Assembly (NCBI RefSeq): GCF_009911795.1
Contig: NZ_CP047898.1
Location: 3,100,001-3,164,000, forward strand
Origin: Pseudarthrobacter psychrotolerans
GTDB lineage: Bacteria > Actinomycetota > Actinomycetes > Actinomycetales > Micrococcaceae
DNA length: 64,000 bases
Direction: 5' to 3'
Shown here: positions 37,646-45,806 of the stretch, in pieces
How positions within the stretch are numbered: the first letter of the stretch is position 1
Layout of the letters: each line of letters starts with the position of its first letter
Program-made: the position numbers and the translations under genes
The notes under the pieces: model-generated
What the model saw: only the letters and a program-made list of their open reading frames with translations
Databases searched by the model: none
Told to the model about the DNA's origin: nothing

Positions 37646-38656
37646 ATGCTTGAGGCAACCAAATCCCCCAAATCGACAGAATCCGGCACTGATCACGACC
37701 CGGTACCCACCAACCCGGCGCTGGCCGCCGAAGCGAAAATCGCCCGGCTTGCCGTCACGATCTTCCCGGTGCTGGTGCTTGTGGCAGGCCTCGCCGGCTT
37801 CCTTGCGCCGGCGACGTTCCAGCCCCTGGGGCCCAGCGTCCCGTACCTGCTGGGCATCATCATGTTCTGCATGGGCCTGACCCTGACCCCGCCGGATTTT
37901 GCCTCGGTGGCGAAGCGCCCCTGGGCGGTGGTTCTGGGCATCGTGGCGCACTACGTGATCATGCCCGGCGCGGGCTGGCTGATTGCCGTGGGGCTCCATC
38001 TTTCGCCGGAGCTTGCCGTAGGCCTGATCCTGGTGGGCTGCGCCCCATCCGGCACAGCCTCCAACGTGATGGCATTCCTGGCAAAGGGGGACGTTGCGCT
38101 GTCCGTCGCCGTGGCCTCGGTATCCACCCTGATCGCACCGGTGGTTACGCCGCTGCTGGTCCTGTTCCTGGCCGGATCGTTCTTGGAAATCGACGCCGGG
38201 AGCATGGTTCTGGACATCGTCAAGACGGTGCTCCTGCCCGTCATCGCCGGATTGCTGGCGCGGCTGTTCTTCAAGAACCTCATCGCCAAGCTGCTGCCGG
38301 TACTTCCCTGGGCGTCCGCCGTCGTCATTTCCTTCATTGTTGCGATTGTGGTGGCGGGCAGCGCCTCCAAGATCGTGGCCGCAGGCGGCATTGTGTTCCT
38401 CGCAGTGGTTCTCCACAACGGCTTCGGCCTGGGCCTGGGCTACCTGGCCGGCAAACTGGGCCGGCTGGACGATAAGGCCCGCAGGGCCCTCGCGTTCGAA
38501 GTCGGCATGCAGAACTCCGGCCTGGCCGCCACGCTGGCCACCGCGCATTTCACCCCGCTGGCTGCATTGCCGTCCGCTGTTTTCTCACTCTGGCACAACA
38601 TCTCCGGCGCGATCGTGGCAGCATGGCTGGCCCGCCGGCCGCTGCGTGACGCCTAG
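37646..38656 (+). CDS. Bile acid:sodium symporter (BASS) family transporter
   Basis: This membrane protein of 336 residues with about ten helices has the BASS motifs GIIMFCMGLTLTPPDF, GLILVGCAPSGTASNVMAFLAKGDVALSVAVASVSTLIAPVVTPLL and EVGMQNSGLAATLA (the crossover helices that bind Na+ and substrate). Bacterial members take up pantoate, keto acids or other organic acids. It stands alone behind a short inverted repeat; the N-terminal tail of about 30 residues is polar. Confidence 0.92.
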   Translation: MLEATKSPKSTESGTDHDPVPTNPALAAEAKIARLAVTIFPVLVLVAGLAGFLAPATFQPLGPSVPYLLGIIMFCMGLTLTPPDFASVAKRPWAVVLGIVAHYVIMPGAGWLIAVGLHLSPELAVGLILVGCAPSGTASNVMAFLAKGDVALSVAVASVSTLIAPVVTPLLVLFLAGSFLEIDAGSMVLDIVKTVLLPVIAGLLARLFFKNLIAKLLPVLPWASAVVISFIVAIVVAGSASKIVAAGGIVFLAVVLHNGFGLGLGYLAGKLGRLDDKARRALAFEVGMQNSGLAATLATAHFTPLAALPSAVFSLWHNISGAIVAAWLARRPLRDA

Positions 38657-38784
38657 CGGGGCTTCCGTTAGCGACGGCCGGATAGCGAGGTGTTTGACGG
38701 GTTAAGTAAAATTTCTTACGCGCCTGTCACGCCATGTGAATGCCAGCTAGCCAGGAATGCCCCGGGTCCCGCATGCTTAGCTCC

Positions 38785-39345
38785 ATGAACTCATCGTCGA
38801 GCCCATACCGCATCATCGCTGTGTGCACGGGAAATATCTGCCGGTCACCAATGGCAGAGATGATGCTGGCTGCGGCTTTCCGAGCCGAAGGCCTGGGCTT
38901 TGATGTGACAGTGGATTCGGCGGGAACTACCGGTTATGAGGCAGGGCGGCCCATCGATCCGCGCGCCGGCCGTAGGCTTGCGGCAACGCGCCTGAGCTCG
39001 GAGCACCATGTTGCCCGGGCGTGGCAGGCCGAGTGGTTCCGCGAGCGCGATCTCATCCTTGCCCTGGACGTTGACCACTACGCCTGGCTGCGCGACGCTG
39101 CGCCGGACGCGGACTCCATGAACAAGGTCCGCATACTCCGCAGCTTCGACCGGGCCGTTGCCGGCAGCGACCCGCTGGACCAGGGCATCGAGGATCCCTG
39201 GTACGGGGGCCATGCCGATTTTGACGCCGCCTGGGAGCAGATCCGCAGTGCCGTGCCGGGCATCGTAGACCACGTCCGTACCGTCCTGGGCCACGCGGCG
39301 CCGCGACAGCAGCTCATGCAGCAGCAGGTACGCTCTATTTCATGA
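38785..39345 (+). CDS. Low molecular weight protein-tyrosine phosphatase
   Basis: This phosphatase of 186 residues has the P-loop C-T-G-N-I-C-R-S (residues 14-21) near the N-terminus and the general-acid loop DPWYGG (ending IEDPWYGGHADFDAAWEQI). It removes phosphate from tyrosine or arginine residues. The ATG at 38785 places the P-loop at the usual distance; ATGs at 38740 and 38773 are also in frame and none has a strong ribosome site. It overlaps the next gene by 4 bp (ATGA). Confidence 0.92.
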   Translation: MNSSSSPYRIIAVCTGNICRSPMAEMMLAAAFRAEGLGFDVTVDSAGTTGYEAGRPIDPRAGRRLAATRLSSEHHVARAWQAEWFRERDLILALDVDHYAWLRDAAPDADSMNKVRILRSFDRAVAGSDPLDQGIEDPWYGGHADFDAAWEQIRSAVPGIVDHVRTVLGHAAPRQQLMQQQVRSIS

Positions 39346-41546
39346 CCCCCGCACCTGTGATCATCGCCATTGACGGGCGATCCGGCGCAGGCAAAACCAC
39401 TCTGGCCATCGAACTTGCCGCGCTGCTGCGGAACCATCACAAAGTCGCGCTCTTCCACCTTGAGGACATCTACCCGGGCTGGAACGGCCTCACGGCTGGC
39501 ATCGAGCGCTACGTTTCTACCGTGCTCACGCCGTTGAGCCGCGCCGAGCCCGCCACCTGGACCAGCTGGGACTGGGACAGGCATTACGACGGCGACACCC
39601 GGGTCACGCTGCCCGCCGAGATCGTGATCATTGAGGGAGTAGGGGCGGCCGCAGCCGCCGCACGGCCACTGCTCAGCGCTGTCATCTGGGCCGATTCGCC
39701 GGACGACATCCGCCGGAAGCGGGCCTTGGACCGCGACGGCGGGACGTATGAGCCATTTTGGGACCAGTGGGCTGAGCAGGAAGAAGCGTGGCTCGCCGCC
39801 GACGACGTCCCCCGCGAAGCCGACATCCGCGTACTCAATAATGCCGACGGTTCCGCCACCGCCGACCTCATGCAGGCCCTCGCCTACTTGCCTGCCCTCG
39901 CGCCGGCGCTTGTTCCCGAGCTTGCCGCCCGCCGCGGGCTCAGGCTGCGCGTCGAACGGCTGGACGCCAGGCCGGACGCCGCCGCCCTCTTCGAGTACCT
40001 CTATGGCGGCTCAGCGAACGCGGTCTGGCTGGACTCCTCCAACGCAGGCATCGCCAACGCAGACTTCGCCAATGCAGGCTCCTCCAACGCAGACTTCGCC
40101 AAGGCAGACCCCTCCAACGCAGCCGCTGGCGAACCCGCCAAAACACCCGCCGGGCTGCCCCCGGAGCCGTCGCGCGGACAGGCGACAGGCGCCGAGCGCA
40201 GCCGCTTCAGCATCCTCGCGGACGACGGCGGGACGTACGGCCAGGCGGTCACGCACCGGTCCGGCGAAAGCGTCATCACGGCAGGATCCGCCACGGCGCG
40301 CGTGCCGGGACCGTTCTTCCGCTGGCTGGACACAGTCTGGGGACGCCGGGCAGTCCGCACGCCGGATGGCTATCCGGGCGACTTCACCCTGGGGTGGCTG
40401 GGCTGCCTGGGCTATGAGCTCAAACGCGAAACCGGCGGAACGGACGTGACGGCGCCGACTCCCGACGCGGCCCTGATCTTCGCGGGCCGCGCCGTCGTTT
40501 TGGACCATGTTGAGGGAACGGCCTGGCTCCTTGCCCTGGAAGCGCCCGACGCCGACAGCTGGCTGGCCGACGCCCGCGCCGCCGTGGCCGCTGCGAGCAC
40601 ACCCGGCTCAGGCGACCACACCACGCACGCCGGCGGCAGCAACAACGGCGTCGTACGTCCCGTTGGGCCCGCGTTCAGCAGCCGCGACACGGAGCCCTCC
40701 TACCTGGCCAAAATCGCGGCCGCCCAGCACCAAATCCGTGAGGGGAATTCGTACGAGGTGTGCCTGACCACCACGCTCACTGCCCGGCTGCCCGCCGCCG
40801 CGGCGTCCCCCTGGCCTACGTATCTCGCGCTGCGGCAGAAGAATCCCGCACCGTTTGCCAGCTACCTGCGGTTCGGCGGGCTGACGGTGGCCAGCACGTC
40901 GCCGGAGCGGTTCCTGAGGATAACGTCCGACGGCGGCATGCGCGCCGAACCGATCAAGGGCACCCGGCGCCGTGGTGCTGATCCGCAGCGTGACAGGAAG
41001 TTGCGGGAGGAACTGGCGGCCTCGCTGAAGGACCGGGCGGAAAACATCATGATTGTGGACCTGCTGCGGAACGATCTCAGCCACTTCGCGGAACCCGGAT
41101 CGTTGACGGTCAGCAGGCTGTGCGAGATCGAAAGCTACGCCACGGTGCACCAGATGGTCAGCACTATCGACGCGCGGCTCCTGCCCGGCTCGCCGCGGGC
41201 CGAGGCGGTGGCCGCATGCTTCCCGGCCGGCTCCATGACCGGCGCCCCGAAAATCAGCACCATGGCAATTCTGGACCGGCTGGAGGAAGGCCCGCGTGGC
41301 CTGTATTCCGGCGCGATCGGCTATTTTTCCCTCAACGGGGCCACGGACCTGGCGGTCGCGATCCGTACGCTGGTAACCACTGTTGAGGCAGGGGACGGCA
41401 GCGAAGAAACGGCGACGGCGGAACTCACCCTCGGCGTCGGCGGCGCCATCACTGCCGACTCGGTACCTGACGAGGAGTACGACGAAATCCGGGTGAAGGC
41501 GCACGGTGTGCTTTCCGCGCTGGGTGCGGACTTTCCCACCGCCTGA
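39342..41546 (+). CDS. P-loop kinase-like domain fused to aminodeoxychorismate synthase component I (PabB)
   Basis: This protein of 734 residues joins two enzymes. Residues 1-200 form a uridine-kinase-like P-loop domain (Walker A GRSGAGKTT at 12-20, WADSPDDIRRKRALDRDG). Residues about 290-734 form a chorismate-binding PabB domain: EVCLTTTLTARL, FASYLRFGGLTVASTSPERFL, PIKGTRRRG, DLLRNDLSHFAEPGSLTVS, VHQMVSTIDARL, FPAGSMTGAPK and GGAITADS. PabB makes 4-amino-4-deoxychorismate for folate. The linker (234-263) consists of six five-residue repeats. It is coupled to the phosphatase gene upstream; pabC lies across the convergent cls gene. The role of the kinase-like domain is unknown. Confidence 0.88.
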   Translation: MTPAPVIIAIDGRSGAGKTTLAIELAALLRNHHKVALFHLEDIYPGWNGLTAGIERYVSTVLTPLSRAEPATWTSWDWDRHYDGDTRVTLPAEIVIIEGVGAAAAAARPLLSAVIWADSPDDIRRKRALDRDGGTYEPFWDQWAEQEEAWLAADDVPREADIRVLNNADGSATADLMQALAYLPALAPALVPELAARRGLRLRVERLDARPDAAALFEYLYGGSANAVWLDSSNAGIANADFANAGSSNADFAKADPSNAAAGEPAKTPAGLPPEPSRGQATGAERSRFSILADDGGTYGQAVTHRSGESVITAGSATARVPGPFFRWLDTVWGRRAVRTPDGYPGDFTLGWLGCLGYELKRETGGTDVTAPTPDAALIFAGRAVVLDHVEGTAWLLALEAPDADSWLADARAAVAAASTPGSGDHTTHAGGSNNGVVRPVGPAFSSRDTEPSYLAKIAAAQHQIREGNSYEVCLTTTLTARLPAAAASPWPTYLALRQKNPAPFASYLRFGGLTVASTSPERFLRITSDGGMRAEPIKGTRRRGADPQRDRKLREELAASLKDRAENIMIVDLLRNDLSHFAEPGSLTVSRLCEIESYATVHQMVSTIDARLLPGSPRAEAVAACFPAGSMTGAPKISTMAILDRLEEGPRGLYSGAIGYFSLNGATDLAVAIRTLVTTVEAGDGSEETATAELTLGVGGAITADSVPDEEYDEIRVKAHGVLSALGADFPTA
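40041..40130 (+). repeat. Six 15-bp units encoding a pentapeptide-repeat linker in the PabB fusion
   Basis: The units encode NAGIA, NADFA, NAGSS, NADFA, KADPS and NAAAG. The second and fourth units are identical in DNA. The (N/K)A(D/G)xx pattern resembles the pentapeptide-repeat consensus A(D/N)LXX, but six units are too few for a stable helix. Confidence 0.8.
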
Positions 41547-41550
41547 CCTT

Positions 41551-41612
41551 CGGAGTTTTTGTCCAGATCATGCGTGAAACCCCCAAGCCGCATTATCTGG
41601 ACAAAACTCCGG
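41551..41612. terminator. Palindrome between convergent pabB fusion and cls
   Basis: The left arm starts CGGAGTTTTTGTCCAGAT and the right arm contains ATCTGGACAAAACTCCG; the arms are about 24 bp with one bulge and one mismatch, around a 14-nt loop. The symmetrical stem lies 4 bp from each stop and probably ends both transcripts. Confidence 0.65.
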
Positions 41613-41615
41613 GGA

Positions 41616-43148
41616 CTACTGGACCGTGGCGGTCAACCTTGCCACGTTGTCGATGTACCTGGCCGCAAGGGGGCGTTGCAGCCAGTCCTCAAGCATAAGT
41701 TCGTTGGAAATGTCGCGGTACGTGTCTTCGACCGCGCGCATGTTGTTGACGATTTCCGCGCCGAGCAGCATCACTGAGACCTCCATGTTCAGCGAGAAGG
41801 AGCGCATGTCCATGTTGCTGGACCCCAGGACGGCCACTTCGTCGTCGATGGTGAAGTGTTTGGCGTGGAGCACAAAGGGCGCCTTGTAGAGGTAGATCCG
41901 GACGCCGGCCTCCAGCAGCGCCTCGTAATAGGACCGCTGGGCGTGGTGGACCAGTAACTGATCGCCCTTTTCGGAGACGAACAGTTCCACGTCCACGCCC
42001 CGCTGGGCCGCTGTGGTGATGGCGTAGAGCAGGGAATCATCGGGCACGAAATACGGGCTGCAGATGGAGATCCGGTGCTGGGCGGAGTAGATCAGGGTGT
42101 TGAAGAGGCGCAGGTTGTTTTCGGTGATGAACCCGGGACCGCTGGGCACCACCTGGGCCGTGACGTTGCCCGGTTCGGGGTTGGCCGGAAGCTGCAGCTG
42201 GTGTTCCAGGGACTCGTCGGTTTCGCTCAGCCAGTCCGTGGCGAACACAACGTTGAGCGTAGTGACGATCGGTCCGCGCAGGCAGGCCATCAGCTCCACC
42301 CATTCGCGGCCGGCCTTGCGGTGTTTGGGGTTGTTGTAGGACGGCTCGATCAGGTTCTGCGAGCCTGTGAAGGCGAATTCGCCGTCGATCACCATGATCT
42401 TGCGGTGGTTGCGGAGGTCCGGGCGGCGCCACTGGCCGTGCGTCGGCAACAGCGGGAGCATGCGCTTCCACTGGATTTTCCCGGCCCGCAACCGTTTGAG
42501 GAAGTTGCGGTAACCCTTGACCCGAAGTGTGCCGATGTGGTCGAACAGCACTCTGACTTCCACTCCGCGCTCGGCGGCCTCTTCCAGGGCGGTCAGCAGG
42601 TCATCGGTGACGTGGTCCGTGCTCATGATGTAAAACTCGGCGTTAACGAACTTCCTGGCTTTGCGCACGGCTTCGGTCATCGCCAGGATCGAGTCCGGAT
42701 AGCCGGGAATGAGATCCACCGAATTGCCGTCCACCATGGGGAGGGAACCGAGCCGCCGGTTCAATTCCCCAGCCGACTTCACCCATTCGGGCCCGGGGTA
42801 TTCGCTGACGACGTCGGCGAGCGCCGAGATGCCGGACCGTACCCGGGTGTTAATGATTTCCTGCTGCTGCCGGCGGCGTCTGGAGAGCTTGAAGTTTCCG
42901 AACAGCAGGAACAGGATCAGGCCCACGAACGGTATAAAGAAGATGCCCAGCAGCCAGGCCATGGCCGTGGTGGGGCGCCTGTTGCCGGGGATGATGCCGA
43001 CGGCCAGGACCCGGATCACCAGGTCCGCAATGCTGAGCACCACCACCACCCACGTCGGCGCCGTACCGGCAAGCGAAATTGGCCACAGCACTGGAGTACC
43101 CCCGGATTGCGCGCACCCGCGGACCGGTTCCGTCGGGGCAATGACCAC
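41616..43148 (-). CDS. cls: Cardiolipin synthase (phospholipase D family)
   Basis: This membrane enzyme of up to 510 residues has two N-terminal helices (VVVVLSIADLVIRVLAVGIIP, MAWLLGIFFIPFVGLILFLLFG) and two HKD active sites: NHRKIMVIDGEFAFTGSQNL and HAKHFTIDDEVAVLGSSNMDMRS. It condenses two phosphatidylglycerols, or phosphatidylglycerol and CDP-diacylglycerol, to cardiolipin. The GTG at 43148 lacks a clear ribosome site; GTG at 43091, 7 bp after a G5 run, gives a more typical N-terminus. It separates pabB from pabC and faces pabB. Confidence 0.94.
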   Translation of the reverse strand: MVIAPTEPVRGCAQSGGTPVLWPISLAGTAPTWVVVVLSIADLVIRVLAVGIIPGNRRPTTAMAWLLGIFFIPFVGLILFLLFGNFKLSRRRRQQQEIINTRVRSGISALADVVSEYPGPEWVKSAGELNRRLGSLPMVDGNSVDLIPGYPDSILAMTEAVRKARKFVNAEFYIMSTDHVTDDLLTALEEAAERGVEVRVLFDHIGTLRVKGYRNFLKRLRAGKIQWKRMLPLLPTHGQWRRPDLRNHRKIMVIDGEFAFTGSQNLIEPSYNNPKHRKAGREWVELMACLRGPIVTTLNVVFATDWLSETDESLEHQLQLPANPEPGNVTAQVVPSGPGFITENNLRLFNTLIYSAQHRISICSPYFVPDDSLLYAITTAAQRGVDVELFVSEKGDQLLVHHAQRSYYEALLEAGVRIYLYKAPFVLHAKHFTIDDEVAVLGSSNMDMRSFSLNMEVSVMLLGAEIVNNMRAVEDTYRDISNELMLEDWLQRPLAARYIDNVARLTATVQ

Positions 43149-43183
43149 AGCTTAGCCGCGGCGGGCCCTACTAAGCTGGAGCC

Positions 43184-44125
43184 ATGACTTCTCCTGCGCC
43201 CGTGGTGCTCGTTTTCCTTGACCCCGCGTTCCCGGACGGCCGGCTGGCCGACGCTTCGCGGCCCCAACTGATGGCCACGGATCAGGGCGCCACCCGCGGC
43301 GACGGCGTGTTCGAATCCATGCTCGCGGTGGGCGGCGCCGTCCGCAAGCTCCAGGCGCATCTGGACCGGCTGGTCGGGTCGGCCCAGGCCCTGGACCTGG
43401 TGATCCCGGCGCAGGATGCGTGGCGGGCGGCCATCGCCACTGGCGTCGCGGAGCACCGTAGCCAGCACCCCGCTACGTCGCCCGCCGAGGACGAACTGGT
43501 GGTGAAACTCGTGGTCACCCGCGGCCCGGAAGGCGCGGAATCCCCCACCTGCTGGGTTCAGGTTTCCCCGGTGGGCGCCCTGGGACGCCGCCAGCGCGAA
43601 ACAGGGATCGACGTCATCCTCCTGGACCGCGGCTACGACAGCGACGTGGCTGAGCGTGCCCCGTGGCTGCTGCTCGGCGCGAAGACCCTGTCCTATGCCA
43701 CGAACATGGCGGCCCTGCGGTACGCCCACAAACAGGGCGCCGACGACGTCATCTTCACATCCTCGGACGGCCGGGTCCTGGAAGGCCCCACGTCCACGGT
43801 GCTGCTGGCACATCTGGAAACGTCCGACGACGGCGCCGGCGCCACCCGCACGGTGCGCCGGCTCATCACGCCTCAGCTGGACAGCGGGATCCTGCCCGGG
43901 ACCTCCCAGGGCGCGCTGTTCGCGGCGGCCAAGGCAGCCGGCTGGGAGCTCGGCTATGGGCCGCTGGAACCGCAGGACCTGCTGGATGCGGACGCTGTGT
44001 GGCTGATTTCCAGCATCAGGCTGCTCGCGCCGGTGAACCACATCGACGGCAGGGAAGTGGGTACGCCTGCCGTGCAGAAGCAGCTAACAGCCGAACTCAA
44101 CGCATTGTTTGCCGGGATCCAGTAG
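43184..44125 (+). CDS. pabC: Aminodeoxychorismate lyase / class IV aminotransferase (PabC)
   Basis: This PLP enzyme of 313 residues has the class IV fold: TRGDGVFESM, LDRLVGSAQAL, GAKTLSYATNMAALRYA (with the PLP lysine region), and ADDVIFTSSDGRVLEGPTSTVLL. PabC makes 4-aminobenzoate from aminodeoxychorismate, the step after PabB. The PabB gene nearby supports this over branched-chain or D-amino acid aminotransferase roles. The ATG at 43184 follows GGAG. It is divergent from cls. Confidence 0.85.
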   Translation: MTSPAPVVLVFLDPAFPDGRLADASRPQLMATDQGATRGDGVFESMLAVGGAVRKLQAHLDRLVGSAQALDLVIPAQDAWRAAIATGVAEHRSQHPATSPAEDELVVKLVVTRGPEGAESPTCWVQVSPVGALGRRQRETGIDVILLDRGYDSDVAERAPWLLLGAKTLSYATNMAALRYAHKQGADDVIFTSSDGRVLEGPTSTVLLAHLETSDDGAGATRTVRRLITPQLDSGILPGTSQGALFAAAKAAGWELGYGPLEPQDLLDADAVWLISSIRLLAPVNHIDGREVGTPAVQKQLTAELNALFAGIQ

Positions 44126-44172
44126 TTCGCGGTTCAGCAGTTTTCAAGGATCCGGCAGGGAGGCCCGACGCC

Positions 44173-44640
44173 ATGGTGGTTCGCAGTGCAGGGATCTTGC
44201 TCTACAAGCGGGAAGCAAGCCAGCTGGAAGTGTGGATAGCGCATATGGGCGGACCGTTCTGGGCTCGCAAGCAGACCCAGTCCTGGACGGTTCCCAAGGG
44301 CGAGTACCTTCCCGACGAGGATCCCCTGGTGGCCGCGGTGCGGGAGTTTGCCGAAGAGATCGGCACGCCGCCCCCAGCCGTTGACTATTTCCAACTGGGC
44401 GCGTTCCGGCAACCATCAGGAAAGATCATCACGGTGTTCGCGGCGGAGTCTGACTTCCGGCCCGAACGGATTGTGAGCAACACGTTTCCGCTGGAGTGGC
44501 CCAGAGGATCCGGCATCATCCAGGACTTTCCCGAGGTGGACGATGCGCGGTGGGTGACGGAAACCGATGCCCGCGGCAAGCTGGTCAAGGGCCAGCTTCC
44601 GGTCCTGGACGCCCTGCTGGAGCGTCTTGAACTGCCCTGA
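44173..44640 (+). CDS. NUDIX hydrolase
   Basis: This protein of 155 residues has the NUDIX box in KGEYLPDEDPLVAAVREFAEEIGTP (positions about 42-66; REFAEEIG is the metal-binding core). It starts VVRSAGILLYKREASQLEVWIAHMGGPFWARK, like diadenosine-polyphosphate/NTP-type NUDIX proteins common in actinobacteria, and hydrolyses a nucleoside diphosphate-linked substrate that cannot be named. ATG at 44173 follows GGGAGG. It lies 47 bp after pabC. Confidence 0.9.
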   Translation: MVVRSAGILLYKREASQLEVWIAHMGGPFWARKQTQSWTVPKGEYLPDEDPLVAAVREFAEEIGTPPPAVDYFQLGAFRQPSGKIITVFAAESDFRPERIVSNTFPLEWPRGSGIIQDFPEVDDARWVTETDARGKLVKGQLPVLDALLERLELP

Positions 44641-44738
44641 ATTGAACTGCCCAAGGCCCGGGCCGGGGATTGAGGCATGGCAGTACCCGATTGCTCTGCC
44701 CCTGTCGGTCTGCCGCCTACATCCGTAAGGTTTGGTGC

Positions 44739-45203
44739 ATGAACTCTCACGCGCAGCCGACCAACAAATTGACGTTTGACGAATGCTGGGAATTCCTTGC
44801 CGACGACACCCTGGGACGCCTGGCCCTTGTCGTGGACGGCCATCCGGAGATCTTTCCGGTCAACTACGTCCTGGACCGCAGGAGCATCGTCTTCCGCAGC
44901 GCCGGCGGGACCAAGCTGTGGGGCGCCAAGGCGGACCGTCCCGCGGCGCTGGAGATCGATGGATACGATCCCCGCACTGAGGTGGCCTGGAGTGTGGTGG
45001 CGCGCGGAGACACCGAAGTGATCGAGGCCCAGGCTGACAAGGACGCCGTCGACGCCCTGCATCTGGAACCCTGGCAGTCAGGACCCAAGGTTTACTACAT
45101 CCGGCTAACTCCACTCGCACTGACCGGCCGCCGCTTCCAGGTCACCAGACCGGACGTCTGGAACACGCGGTTGTCGGACCGCCGTCGTGCTTCCTTCGAG
45201 TAG
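44739..45203 (+). CDS. Pyridoxamine 5'-phosphate oxidase-like flavin-binding protein
   Basis: This split-barrel protein of 154 residues has DDTLGRLALVVDGHPEIFPVNYVLDRRSIVFRSAGGTKLWGA, the pattern of the PNPOx-like/F420-binding small proteins. It probably binds FMN or F420 and reduces or oxidises a small molecule, but it is not a PdxH orthologue. The ATG at 44739 has AAGG upstream; an upstream in-frame ATG at 44670 is less likely. Confidence 0.85.
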   Translation: MNSHAQPTNKLTFDECWEFLADDTLGRLALVVDGHPEIFPVNYVLDRRSIVFRSAGGTKLWGAKADRPAALEIDGYDPRTEVAWSVVARGDTEVIEAQADKDAVDALHLEPWQSGPKVYYIRLTPLALTGRRFQVTRPDVWNTRLSDRRRASFE

Positions 45204-45216
45204 CGCGGGAGACCTA

Positions 45217-45774
45217 ATGGACAGCGAAGCCCATGCTCCGCTCGTCCACGGGGTCCGGATCCGGCTGCTGCGGAGGGGCGACGCAGCCGGCCTGAGCGAG
45301 GCCTACCTCAGGAACCGCCAGCACCTCGCGGCGTGGGAACCGGAACGGGACGAAGCCTTCTTCACTCCCAGGCATCAATGGGACACCATCCGGGCCAAGC
45401 TCGCCCAGCATTCCGTGGGCCAGGAAGTCCCGTGGGTGCTGGTGGACCACGATGATCCCGCTTACATCATCGGCGCCGTCACGCTCACCGGCATTGTGCG
45501 TGGGCCGTTCCTCAACGCCAACCTCGGGTACTGGGTTGATTCCAGCCTCAACCGGCGGGGCATCGGATCTGCCGCGGTCCGATTCGCCACGGACCACGCC
45601 CGGACAGAACTGGGCCTCCACCGGGTTCAGGCGGCAACGCTCCTCCACAATGTGCCATCACGCAGTATCCTCAGGCGCGCCGGGTTTCGGGAAATCGGAG
45701 TGGCGCCGCAGTACCTGAAGATCGCCGGCCGCTGGCAGGACCACCTGCTCCACCAGCTGCTGCTCCACAGCTGA
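45217..45774 (+). CDS. GNAT-family N-acetyltransferase, RimJ/RimL type
   Basis: This protein of 185 residues matches ribosomal-protein-alanine acetyltransferase-like GNATs: VRIRLLRRGDAAGLSEAYLRNRQHLAAWEP, LGYWVDSSLNRRGIGSAAVRFATDHA (acetyl-CoA loop), GLHRVQAATLLHNVPSRSILRRAGFREIG. It transfers acetyl from acetyl-CoA to an amine; the substrate is unknown. ATG at 45217 has GGGAG upstream, 13 bp after the preceding gene, so the two may be co-transcribed. Confidence 0.9.
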   Translation: MDSEAHAPLVHGVRIRLLRRGDAAGLSEAYLRNRQHLAAWEPERDEAFFTPRHQWDTIRAKLAQHSVGQEVPWVLVDHDDPAYIIGAVTLTGIVRGPFLNANLGYWVDSSLNRRGIGSAAVRFATDHARTELGLHRVQAATLLHNVPSRSILRRAGFREIGVAPQYLKIAGRWQDHLLHQLLLHS

Positions 45775-45806
45775 CGCGGTCGCAAACCTCAATCGAAAGG
45801 CACACC

